Assembly (NCBI RefSeq): GCF_019469265.1
Contig: NZ_CP048268.1
Coordinates: 1,333,501 to 1,397,500, forward strand
Length of the DNA stretch: 64,000 nt
Origin: Lactobacillus panisapium
GTDB lineage: Bacteria > Bacillota > Bacilli > Lactobacillales > Lactobacillaceae
Reading direction: 5' to 3'
The position numbers were made by a program, and so were the translations under genes. A model generated the notes under the pieces. It worked only from the letters and a program-made list of their open reading frames with translations, searched no databases and was not told the origin of the DNA. Position 1 is the stretch's first letter. Each line of letters opens with the position of its first letter. This document shows positions 16,892 to 23,303 of this stretch, piece after piece.

Positions 16892-18785
16892 CTTCATCTC
16901 CTAATAATCCTGAATCAGGATCTTTAAACCACTCTAACACCTGATCTTCAGTCATTCGATCGACTTCAGTAGATTTATCATTAATCAAACCATATTCTTC
17001 AAAATGGTTCATCCCTTGATACATCGCATCAATCAGCGCGTCAACCACATCAATTTTAAAAGTAGCCTTATCTTTAACAACTTGAATACCAACTTTATCT
17101 TCTTTAATAGAAGCATTGATTAATGCTTTTTCAAGAATTGGATCATTGAAACGAGTTATTTTCCCAGTAATAAAATTTTCTTGTAAAAATTTAGTAGGAT
17201 TAGTCAATTTAGTTGTAACTTGAGCAACGTCTTGTATTAGCCATCCTGTATTAGAATTTAAACTTTCTATAACGTTTTGTACTTGATAGCTTCCCCAACG
17301 ATCATATCCCAAAAAAATAACCTTTAAATTATGTTGTTCAACGTAATTTAAAAGCCATCGATAAACTTGTTCGGGATTAATAACCCCCTTTGGATGAGCT
17401 GTTATTGAACAATATTCTGGAAACTCACGATAAGCAATGCCGTCTTGCCTTTCTTTAGCTTCAAGTGATCCAGCTTGTTGCCATGGTATAAAACTATGCT
17501 GTGCCACATGCCACCGTGGTTGACCTTCGCTGTTTTGATAAGGATAAACAAATCCAATTGCTGTATTATCAGAAAACATCGAATAATCCAATCCGATGTA
17601 GACTTGGCGATCGTCAATATTAAAATCATCATCAATGGCGTTTTCGATATCTTTTAAATTTAGAAAGCTGGCAGTTGATTGTTTAGTCCAAACATTCATT
17701 GATTTATTTTGATATTTAACCAAGTCGCCCGACATTAAGGCATCATCACGTTCATTTTGCAAATCAAGCCTAAGCTTTTCTCGCTTTTCTGGCATTCCTA
17801 ATAAGGGATTGCTCTTTTCCCATGTTTCAGGGGAATATATTTCATTCTCATCATCTTGCGACCAATTTAAAACTAAATAAGTATCACCATTTCTTTCAAA
17901 ATCCTTCTCCATTGCGTGAATGATATTTTTTTCATCTTTTCTAAACGGTACTGTTGGATTTTCATACGCTGTAGAAATTTGGATAAATTGCTTATTGGAA
18001 ACATCAACTTGCCCAGAGGTAATTCTTGAAATTTTGTCAGTAGTATCAACTTTCGGATCAGCAAACTCATCACCAATAGCTGTCTTATAATGGTTAGTAT
18101 CATATTGGCCAGATTCATAAGTCACAGCAACAATCTTATTAAAAGTTTTGGGCGAAACCACAATTTCTGATTGAGATGCTAATGATTTTTGATTTATCCC
18201 TAAATCTTCAATTAAGCTTTGAAAAGGTGGTTTAGTTGATAAATTGATAAGCATCTGTTTTACATAGCTCATCAATTTACTAGTTTGCTTTGCATTTATT
18301 GAACTAACTAAAAAATCCTGGCTTGATTCGCCAAGACTCTCTATTAGATAACTGTAAATTGTAATTATAGACATTAGATAGGTTTTACCATTGTGACGAG
18401 CTACCGATACAATAGCTCTAGTAAATCTCTTATCATCAATTTGATTTCTCCACCCTATGAGCATTGATAAAACAAATTTCTGCCACGCCATTAATTTAAC
18501 AGGCTTCTTTGTTTTAACTTCTGGACAAACAGAAGCAAATTTTAAAATTTTTTGAACTTCTTCAATCGAATAATGATAAGGAAAGTCTTGTTTTTTTTGT
18601 CTTTGCAAATCTCTAAGGTGCCTAAAACAAGCTAACTTAATATCATAGCCTGCTTGTATTTTTTTATCTAAAACATCAAAGCAATATTTGGTTCCGGGAT
18701 CAGTATAATCATTTTTTATCTCTGTCCAGTCAATAGACTGATAAGCCCCATCTACATCATGAGTCTGTGTTAAATCGATTTTCAT
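16878..18785 (-). CDS. terL: Terminase large subunit
   Basis: 635 residues, Terminase_1/TerL-like packaging ATPase-nuclease. The N-terminal half holds the ATPase with a Walker A-like loop (ARHNGKTYL) and a later acidic stretch (AIGDEFADP). The C-terminal half carries the RNase H-like nuclease with DYSMFSD and a late Asp motif (DVVDALIDAM). It drives DNA translocation into the prohead and cuts the concatemer. It starts with ATG at the last base of the small subunit stop and shares its end with DUF1056. Confidence 0.93.
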   Translation of the reverse strand: MKIDLTQTHDVDGAYQSIDWTEIKNDYTDPGTKYCFDVLDKKIQAGYDIKLACFRHLRDLQRQKKQDFPYHYSIEEVQKILKFASVCPEVKTKKPVKLMAWQKFVLSMLIGWRNQIDDKRFTRAIVSVARHNGKTYLMSIITIYSYLIESLGESSQDFLVSSINAKQTSKLMSYVKQMLINLSTKPPFQSLIEDLGINQKSLASQSEIVVSPKTFNKIVAVTYESGQYDTNHYKTAIGDEFADPKVDTTDKISRITSGQVDVSNKQFIQISTAYENPTVPFRKDEKNIIHAMEKDFERNGDTYLVLNWSQDDENEIYSPETWEKSNPLLGMPEKREKLRLDLQNERDDALMSGDLVKYQNKSMNVWTKQSTASFLNLKDIENAIDDDFNIDDRQVYIGLDYSMFSDNTAIGFVYPYQNSEGQPRWHVAQHSFIPWQQAGSLEAKERQDGIAYREFPEYCSITAHPKGVINPEQVYRWLLNYVEQHNLKVIFLGYDRWGSYQVQNVIESLNSNTGWLIQDVAQVTTKLTNPTKFLQENFITGKITRFNDPILEKALINASIKEDKVGIQVVKDKATFKIDVVDALIDAMYQGMNHFEEYGLINDKSTEVDRMTEDQVLEWFKDPDSGLLGDEDDDW

Positions 18786-19255
18786 TACTTAAAAAACTCC
18801 TTTAATTGATCGTCGACAGATTCCTCATTCTTATCATTCGGAGAATTAAGTTCCATCATTTGCGACCTGGCCTTAGGGCTTAATCCTAGCTCTCTACCAA
18901 TTTGATTCATTTTCGAAAGAGAGTCCGACATCATCTGATAAGCCGGATTTTTACGGTAGCCTGAAAAATCTCTGCTGACCACACTACCATCTAATGGACT
19001 AACGGCGGTTTTGTAAACCGCTTGTTGAATTCCGTGTTCTTGAATGTCAGCGTATGCAATTCGATAAATATCGTATGCAGAGCAGTATTCTTGGACTAAA
19101 TATTCATCTGCCCGGATTATTTTAGAATTTTTATTTAAATAAGCTGCTATTTTCGGATATAAAACTTTGCCATATTTTCCAAGCCACTTTGGCGATGTTT
19201 CAGGCACTTTCGATACTGTTAAATCAACCTTTGTCAGTTTGACCCCCCCTTTCAA
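18785..19255 (-). CDS. terS: Terminase small subunit, P27 family
   Basis: About 150 residues; binds the packaging site and recruits the large subunit. Matches the P27-like family: SPKWLGKYGKVLYPKIAAYL, a DEYLVQEYCSAYDIYR helix and C-terminal LGLSPKARSQM. No ATG is available near the N-terminus. Candidate starts are TTG at 19255 (no ribosome site) or CTG at 19237 just after a run of seven G, which would give M-TKVDLTVSK. The second is unusual but fits spacing and family length better. Confidence 0.87.
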   Translation of the reverse strand: MKGGVKLTKVDLTVSKVPETSPKWLGKYGKVLYPKIAAYLNKNSKIIRADEYLVQEYCSAYDIYRIAYADIQEHGIQQAVYKTAVSPLDGSVVSRDFSGYRKNPAYQMMSDSLSKMNQIGRELGLSPKARSQMMELNSPNDKNEESVDDQLKEFFK

Positions 19256-19263
19256 AAAATATT

Positions 19264-19297
19264 AAAAAAGTGTCCGTCTCATAAGCGAACACCACTT
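19264..19297 (-). terminator. Terminator between HNH and terminase genes
   Basis: On the minus strand GTGTTCG pairs with CGGACAC, flanked by AAGTG/CACTT, followed by TTTTTT. It separates HNH and upstream small genes from the packaging genes. Confidence 0.6.
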
Positions 19298-19298
19298 G

Positions 19299-19335
19299 TT
19301 GCGGCTCCTCGCCAACCGTTGATGGGGGCGGGGAT
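19299..19335 (-). other. Candidate cos region
   Basis: A GC-rich island (GGCTCCTCGCC, GGGGGCGGGG) in otherwise AT-rich phage DNA, in the 85-base gap between HNH and terminase small-subunit genes. Phages with HNH beside P27/TerL usually package from cos sites, which lie in this gap. Base composition and place suggest the site; the cut positions cannot be read. Confidence 0.4.
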
Positions 19336-19340
19336 GAAAA

Positions 19341-19877
19341 TTATTTTTGCGTTTTTATTCTGTCACTTAGCTCGGCAATTAATTTCAAATCAGTTAGTGG
19401 TGGATTATTTGTTGCCTTAGCATGCAACCCAGTGCCATAGTATTTTTCTTCAAATCTTGTTTTCCAATAGTGACAGTTAGAACAACACGTAACCAGATTG
19501 TCGATGTCTTTCATTTGATTAGGAAATAATTCAACCGGCAAAACGTGGTCAACGATATTTCCTTCTCTAATTACACCACGTGCTTTACAATACTGACACA
19601 TGTGATAATCTCTTTCGAATACTATCTTACGAAACCTTTGCCATTGCCTAGTGTGATAGAACTTATTCTGTTTAGCCTTAGTTTCATTGCGATAGCGTGT
19701 AACATGGTTGTATTTCCAACGTGACTCTTTTGATTGTGGAGTTGAATATCGATGCTCGAACTTTGCCCGTTCTTGTCGATACTCTTCTTCTTTAGCAATA
19801 TGCTTTGCACAATAATGATTCGGAACAAATGCTGGAGCTTTGCATCCAAAAACACGACAGTTTCTAATCCTTGGCAC
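19341..19877 (-). CDS. HNH endonuclease
   Basis: 178 residues, GTG start at 19877 inside the end of a small membrane-protein gene. HNH motif at ~90-150: CQYCKARG, VDHVLPVEL, NLVTCCSNCHYWKT; two CxxC pairs bind structural zinc. An extra Cys/His cluster at the N-terminus (CRVFGCKAPAF...HYCAKH) may be a second zinc site. HNH proteins beside terminase are needed for cos cleavage and head morphogenesis in HK97-like phages, the likely role here. Confidence 0.9.
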   Translation of the reverse strand: MPRIRNCRVFGCKAPAFVPNHYCAKHIAKEEEYRQERAKFEHRYSTPQSKESRWKYNHVTRYRNETKAKQNKFYHTRQWQRFRKIVFERDYHMCQYCKARGVIREGNIVDHVLPVELFPNQMKDIDNLVTCCSNCHYWKTRFEEKYYGTGLHAKATNNPPLTDLKLIAELSDRIKTQK

Positions 19878-20004
19878 CTTTGATCACCCCAACGATAAAA
19901 GTAATCACGAACCATATTGCTTTGCCAAATGCCCACAGATTAAGTATTGCAACCGTGAATGGCCAGATGTTACTGCTCAATGCATTCCAAATATTGTTGA
20001 ACAT
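19864..20004 (-). CDS. Small hydrophobic phage protein (46 aa)
   Basis: A 46-codon ORF, ATG at 20004 with GGAGG ten bases upstream. The chain is Trp-rich and hydrophobic (WPFTVAILNLWAFGKAIW, then FVITFIVGVI), so probably one or two membrane helices. It overlaps the preceding 46-codon gene by 35 bases and the HNH gene by 14, in different frames, an arrangement typical of compact phage operons. Not recognised; function unknown. Confidence 0.6.
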   Translation of the reverse strand: MFNNIWNALSSNIWPFTVAILNLWAFGKAIWFVITFIVGVIKGAKD

Positions 20005-20110
20005 ACTTAATTAACCTCCACATGTCTTTATTAACTTTACGCCAGTCATTTTCAATCTTGCGTTTATCTTTTCTATATCTATTGATCATTGCTTTTTCAT
20101 TCGAGTTCAT
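19970..20110 (-). CDS. Small basic phage protein (46 aa)
   Basis: 46 codons from ATG at 20110, with AGGAG seven bases upstream; the first gene after the late leader terminator. The peptide is highly basic and helical (RYRKDKRKIENDWRK), ending YLECIEQ. Coding is supported by ribosome site, position and overlap with the following gene. Similar short basic ORFs before HNH genes occur in Lactobacillus phages; function unknown. Confidence 0.6.
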   Translation of the reverse strand: MNSNEKAMINRYRKDKRKIENDWRKVNKDMWRLIKYVQQYLECIEQ

Positions 20111-20125
20111 TGCTTTCTCCTAACA

Positions 20126-20160
20126 AAAAATATCCCACAGCATTCTTGCCGTGAGATATT
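20126..20160 (-). terminator. Strong terminator ending the late leader RNA
   Basis: On the minus strand AATATCTCACGGCA and TGCTGTGGGATATT make a 14-bp stem (two G-T pairs) with loop AGAA, then TTTTTT. It lies between the late promoter and the first late gene, so late transcription must read through it or start again. Confidence 0.88.
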
Positions 20161-20363
20161 TAAGAACGTGTCAGGAATCGCACCTGATGCCAATAGGTCT
20201 AGTCCTTTCATTAATATAACTTGACTGCCGTATCAGTAACTATTCACGCTCATATTCTGGCACCAGGATTCGAACCTAGTTTCAACCATTGCCAGAACTC
20301 TTTTAAGAAGGATTAAAAATTTAAAAACTGTTAATAGCTATCAAGAATTATTTTTTTCTTGAT
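20127..20363 (-). ncRNA. Late leader RNA with tRNA-like structures
   Basis: About 235 bases between a promoter and a strong terminator with no ORF of note. Two tRNA-like folds lie in it. The first (20297-20255) has an 8-bp acceptor-like stem TTCTGGCA/TGCCAGAA stacked on a T-arm CTAGG-TTCGAAT-CCTGG but only a 10-base linker where D and anticodon arms should be. The second (20251-20164, 88 bases) has a 7-bp stem GAGCGTG/CACGTTC, a T-arm TCAGG-TGCGATT-CCTGA, a D-like stem ACTG/CAGT and a class II-like variable stem AGG/CCT; its anticodon stem is poor. No CCA end is encoded. It may be a degenerate tRNA pair, a processing signal or a regulatory leader. Confidence 0.55.
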
Positions 20364-20369
20364 GATACT

Positions 20370-20378
20370 AATATAGCA
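20370..20378 (-). promoter_or_regulatory. Late promoter, extended -10
   Basis: TGCTATATT on the minus strand matches an extended -10 (TGnTATAnT). No good -35 hexamer is present; instead the activator-like repeats at 20382-20425 end in the -35 zone. Predicted start near 20363. Confidence 0.6.
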
Positions 20379-20381
20379 CTC

Positions 20382-20425
20382 GCAATCCCCGATCAGTCAC
20401 CGACTTTTCCCCGACTTTCATCCGA
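20382..20425 (-). promoter_or_regulatory. Four 11-bp-phased TCGG repeats, likely late activator site
   Basis: On the minus strand: TCGGATGAAAG, TCGGGGAAAAG, TCGGTGACTGA, TCGGGGATTGC, with TCGG starting at 20425, 20414, 20403 and 20392, exactly one helical turn apart. The first three overlap the last codons of the arpU-like gene. The array ends just upstream of the extended -10, the layout of an activator-dependent promoter. The ArpU-type protein encoded alongside is the obvious candidate ligand. Confidence 0.6.
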
Positions 20426-20887
20426 TTTTTTAAAAACCTTGAGTTCAGGGAAATTAACATCATAGTATATCTTGAATGTGTCTATTGTATCGGCAAATTG
20501 ACATAATGCGTAACGTTTTAAGTCATCATATCTAGAGTCACTATATTGAACCTTATCAGCAACCTTCCAGTTTTCTAGTTCATCTATATATAATGATTTT
20601 AATATCGTTCTAAAAGGTTGCCGTGAACTATCAAAGCAAGCATCGATTGCGTGATAGATAGCTTTGCATTTATCTTGTGCTTCAAAAATTGAAGCCATCT
20701 TATGTTCAGCACTGTTACCTCCATGCGCTGAGATACCAGTGATATCAAGCTGCGGACTGCTAAGATCAGTACGATGATAACCAGCTCTTACCAGATATTG
20801 CGGAAAATTATATTTAAAAAACTTTCGCACTTTTTCAGCTGTTTGGTATTGATCTATATCAATCATGTAGAAATCAACATTGCCCAC
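20393..20887 (-). CDS. ArpU-family late transcription regulator
   Basis: 164 residues, GTG start at 20887 with AGAAGG ten bases upstream; ATG at 20866 (MIDIDQYQTAEKV) is an alternative. Matches the ArpU family of phage regulators (RinA/LtrC-like late activators) in the N-terminal ID..T...VRKFF motif and the C-terminal sigma-4-like part YIDELENWKVADKVQYSDSR followed by KRYALCQFAD. Members switch on packaging, structural and lysis genes. It lies at the end of the early/middle operon directly before the late promoter, and its 3' end holds four phased repeats that may be its own site. Confidence 0.8.
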   Translation of the reverse strand: MGNVDFYMIDIDQYQTAEKVRKFFKYNFPQYLVRAGYHRTDLSSPQLDITGISAHGGNSAEHKMASIFEAQDKCKAIYHAIDACFDSSRQPFRTILKSLYIDELENWKVADKVQYSDSRYDDLKRYALCQFADTIDTFKIYYDVNFPELKVFKKSDESRGKVGD

Positions 20888-20902
20888 AGTCCACAGTCCC
20901 TT

Positions 20903-21403
20903 CTATTGCTTGGTGTAAATATTTCTGTCAATGATATAATGATCATCTTTTTTTAAGTTACACCAATGAAAATATCCTTTGGCTTCTTTTAACTCATAAC
21001 CCATAGCTCTTAATGCTTTTTGAGTATTAGTAAAATTACTGCAACAAGATAAACTCATTATTTTGAATTTACTTAAACCCAAACTATATACTTTAAATTC
21101 ATTTCCAATAGCTACATATTTAAATCTTGGCAATGTTTTTAACTTATAATTAGATTTAATTTTTCTAACCTTAGCATAAGAAGATTGAGTTAATTGAGCT
21201 GTTTCATAAATGCTATAACCCTTTTTTAAATACTCGATTATTTTTTCTTCTTTAAAATCATTGTAAGTAAAATTGGTTCGTTTAGCGTGCTTAATATGTA
21301 ACTTTAATCTTATTGATTTTAAAATTGCATTATTTTCAGAAACATTGCTCATTGATCCATATTCGTCTTCTAGTTTATGGATTAAATTATACGGGATATC
21401 CAT
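20903..21403 (-). CDS. Hypothetical phage protein with HTH-like segment
   Basis: 166 residues, not recognised. Residues ~50-90 (EKIIEYLKKGYSIYETAQLTQSSYAKVRKI) look like a homeodomain-like helix-turn-helix, as in small regulators or homing-type DNA-binding domains. The rest is basic and Tyr/Lys-rich. Base composition is more AT-rich than neighbouring phage genes, suggesting a recent insertion (moron-like) between VRR-NUC and arpU-type genes. The start overlaps the nuclease end by 17 bases. Confidence 0.6.
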   Translation of the reverse strand: MDIPYNLIHKLEDEYGSMSNVSENNAILKSIRLKLHIKHAKRTNFTYNDFKEEKIIEYLKKGYSIYETAQLTQSSYAKVRKIKSNYKLKTLPRFKYVAIGNEFKVYSLGLSKFKIMSLSCCSNFTNTQKALRAMGYELKEAKGYFHWCNLKKDDHYIIDRNIYTKQ

Positions 21404-21728
21404 AACCTACTAACCCCCCATCTACTATCATTAATGCATCTTTCGTACTGCGTGCTATACCATGTATCACATTGTGACTGTTCAAAAAATTATGAAAAAT
21501 AATCTGCTCCGGTCGCGGTTTCCCAGTTGCTGATTTAACTTCGATATAGAATACTTGATCATCAACCCAACGAAAACCATATAGATCGGGATGTCCCTTT
21601 GGTAATCCGGTATCAAACCACCTGCCATTTTCCATTAACACTTTCCCGACATTAGTACGGAAAACAGTACATCTGTGCATTGATAATTCACGCATTATTT
21701 GTTTTTGAATTTCGTGTTCACTAGGCAT
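21387..21728 (-). CDS. VRR-NUC domain nuclease
   Basis: 113 residues from ATG at 21728 (MPSEHEIQKQIM); the GTG at 21737 is part of the ribosome site. The VRR-NUC (PD-D/ExK) core is clear: E in the first helix, GLPKGHPDLYGF with the catalytic Asp, and FYIEVKSATGKPRPEQ with E-x-K. Stand-alone VRR-NUC proteins in phage replication regions resolve or trim branched DNA. It is downstream of the replication genes and upstream of the late regulator. Confidence 0.9.
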   Translation of the reverse strand: MPSEHEIQKQIMRELSMHRCTVFRTNVGKVLMENGRWFDTGLPKGHPDLYGFRWVDDQVFYIEVKSATGKPRPEQIIFHNFLNSHNVIHGIARSTKDALMIVDGGLVGYGYPV

Positions 21729-21984
21729 TTCTATCACCCAGAATTAATTTGATTTCGTCCGAATTATAAATACGGTTAAAGGGATAATTCCATAAAAATT
21801 CTGTTAGCTCGGAACCAGTAAATTTACACTGCTTAATTACACCTTTAGCTAAATCAACTAGGGCATATGTTCCGTCTTGATTATCAACAATCATTAAATA
21901 TTCCGAATCTTTTCCGATTAATTGATTAGTCCTAATTATTGAGCCGGCTTTAATTTTAGGATTATCTTTTGTTATAATTTTCAT
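21721..21984 (-). CDS. Hypothetical phage protein, SH3-like, paralogue of 22190-22465
   Basis: 87 residues. The pattern ...KIKAGSIIRTNQLIG...EYLMIVDNQDGTYALVDLAKGVI... corresponds residue by residue to the 91-residue protein encoded at 22190-22465 (KVKPGDIVALE...EYYLVSHNNYRYYLVNIETGEI). Both look like small beta-barrel (SH3-like) proteins. Not assigned to a function; the duplication around a membrane-protein gene suggests a shared role. Confidence 0.65.
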   Translation of the reverse strand: MKIITKDNPKIKAGSIIRTNQLIGKDSEYLMIVDNQDGTYALVDLAKGVIKQCKFTGSELTEFLWNYPFNRIYNSDEIKLILGDRNA

Positions 21985-21987
21985 CTT

Positions 21988-22197
21988 TTACCAACCCCAG
22001 CTAGTCCACCACATGAAATGTTCAATAGCACCTGCACCAATAACTGCTATAAAGCCAATGGCAATTAACGTAATTGCGATAATTTGCTTAATCTTTGTAT
22101 ACTCTCCAAAAAAAATATCTAAAATTAATACGCCTAAAACACCTGTTATTAAGCCAATAATTGGTAATACAATAATTGCTATTTTCATTTTAGGCAT
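21988..22197 (-). CDS. Small phage membrane protein
   Basis: 69 residues (or 66 from the ATG at 22188). Two predicted transmembrane helices: IAIIVLPIIGLITGVLGVLIL and IIAITLIAIGFIAVIGAGAI, joined by a charged turn, and a Trp-rich tail. It lies between two paralogous SH3-like genes and overlaps the upstream one. Unknown function; could be a superinfection-exclusion or scaffold protein, but nothing in the sequence decides this. Confidence 0.6.
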   Translation of the reverse strand: MPKMKIAIIVLPIIGLITGVLGVLILDIFFGEYTKIKQIIAITLIAIGFIAVIGAGAIEHFMWWTSWGW

Positions 22198-22465
22198 TAC
22201 CTTTTAAGATTAGTTTTGCACTATTACCAGAATAGACATGTCCTTCGTCCATTCTGACCAGATCGTTTATTTTGCTTAAAGACGGGTAAGTATTCATGAA
22301 TATCTCGCCAGTTTCTATATTTACTAGATAATAGCGGTAATTATTGTGGCTTACGAGATAGTATTCTGTTATACCAGTCCAATTGTTAAAATGATTACTT
22401 TCCAAAGCTACTATATCACCGGGCTTAACTTTGATTTTTTTATTATTTTCAGCTTCAATCTCCAT
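22190..22465 (-). CDS. Hypothetical phage protein, SH3-like, paralogue of 21721-21984
   Basis: 91 residues, ATG with AAGGTG nine bases upstream. Beta-rich, with KVKPGDIVALES near the N-terminus and YYLVNIETGEIFMN in the middle, aligned with the neighbour at 21721-21984 (see there). Acidic overall. Not recognised as a named family. Confidence 0.65.
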   Translation of the reverse strand: MEIEAENNKKIKVKPGDIVALESNHFNNWTGITEYYLVSHNNYRYYLVNIETGEIFMNTYPSLSKINDLVRMDEGHVYSGNSAKLILKGNA

Positions 22466-22476
22466 TATTTACACCT

Positions 22477-22617
22477 TCATTGATTCCTAATCACTTCTAC
22501 CCAATCTTCATTGGGTAACCCGAACCGCTCTCCATCTTTCAATTGATAACTGTCTGGCACGTGACCTACATAGGTTCGCTTGCCGTTCTTGTCAATTTTC
22601 CACACTGCTTTTGCCAT
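22477..22617 (-). CDS. Small phage protein (46 aa), shares a domain with 26943-27494
   Basis: 46 codons from ATG at 22617. The sequence MAKAVWKIDKNGKRTYVGHV...YQLKDGERFGLP is recognisably the same fold as the first ~45 residues of the 183-residue protein at 26943-27494 (MSKALWKINEVGRPSF...YQLQENEFYG). The ribosome site is weak. The shared W-K-I...Y-Q-L...E pattern in two independent genes of this phage supports coding. Function unknown. Confidence 0.6.
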   Translation of the reverse strand: MAKAVWKIDKNGKRTYVGHVPDSYQLKDGERFGLPNEDWVEVIRNQ

Positions 22618-22627
22618 AACTTTTGTC

Positions 22628-22756
22628 TCACATTCTATCTTCTACAAACATGATTGCTATTTCCGTCAGTAAATTTCGATATTCTTCAATAGATTTGCAC
22701 TGTTTACGTTTGTCGAAAATCCTATTGCAATTAGGACATGATCTGTTATTTTCCAT
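22628..22756 (-). CDS. Small zinc-ribbon-like phage protein (42 aa)
   Basis: 42 codons from ATG at 22756 with GAGGTG six bases upstream. N-terminus has a CPNCN knuckle and a further Cys ten residues on (FDKRKQCKS), then an amphipathic helix. Too short for a full zinc ribbon, so it may bind metal as a dimer or have lost it. Function unknown; coding is supported by the ribosome site and tight packing. Confidence 0.5.
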   Translation of the reverse strand: MENNRSCPNCNRIFDKRKQCKSIEEYRNLLTEIAIMFVEDRM

Positions 22757-22792
22757 TGCTGCACCTCACGGCATTTCTGTCTAAACTCTTTA

Positions 22793-23038
22793 TCATTGAT
22801 CATCTTCATCATCCCAAACAACATCACGTTCTTCTTCCATGTATTTCTGCAATGCTTCATAGTCTGCTTCTGAAACGATTAAAGTATCATATCCTTCAAT
22901 ATCAATAAAATATTCAACTAAAGCTTACTGTACATTTATTCTTTGACCAAAATATTCCAATTTTGTATCGTCAAAGGAGTAAATTTTTCCATCTTCTAAA
23001 TCCTTAACAGTAATTGTTTTCTTATTTCTAATTTTCAT
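22793..23038 (-). pseudogene. Small phage gene broken by an in-frame TAA
   Basis: From ATG at 23038 the frame reads MKIRNKKTITVKDLEDG... for 37 codons to TAA at 22927-22925, then continues in the same frame for 43 codons (ALVEYFIDIEGYDTLIVSEA...YMEEERD) to TGA at 22793. Total length (~81 codons) and the ends match the intact neighbour at 23028-23276 (MKIKNDKEIVIG...ILISKEKYEYLMDKL). The simplest reading is a single-base nonsense change in a paralogue. A 37-residue product may still be made. Confidence 0.6.
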
Positions 23039-23276
23039 CGTCATTTGCTCCTAATTTATCCATTAAATACTCGTATTTTTCTTTGCTTATCAGAATGTTT
23101 ACATCTTCATCTGATAAAACCGTTTTAATCATTGCTGAATATTTATATTCATCACTTTCAAAAGGGTTAAAACACAGCTGTCTAATATTTTTTACAAAAA
23201 AGGGAACCTCCTGTTCGCCACAAAAACTTCCAAATGCTTTTCCAATAACAATTTCTTTATCATTTTTAATTTTCAT
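23028..23276 (-). CDS. Hypothetical phage protein
   Basis: 82 residues, ATG with AGAGGT upstream. N-terminal MKIKNDKEIVIGKAFGSF, central FNPFESDEYKYSAMIKTVLS, C-terminal helix ISKEKYEYLMDKLG. Paralogous in layout to the broken gene that follows. First gene after the palindromic repeat region at 23304-23529, hence probably the first gene of a middle transcript. No known function. Confidence 0.6.
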   Translation of the reverse strand: MKIKNDKEIVIGKAFGSFCGEQEVPFFVKNIRQLCFNPFESDEYKYSAMIKTVLSDEDVNILISKEKYEYLMDKLGANDDEN

Positions 23277-23303
23277 TGTTTTTACCTCTTAAAGTTACGC
23301 TTA

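Noticed and set aside
20161-20300. Functional phage tRNA genes
   Set aside because: The minihelix has no anticodon arm, the other fold has a mismatched anticodon stem, T-loop changes and no CCA; called tRNA-like instead.
22666-22860. 64-codon minus-strand ORF over the broken paralogue and zinc-ribbon gene
   Set aside because: Overlaps two better supported frames and has no ribosome site.
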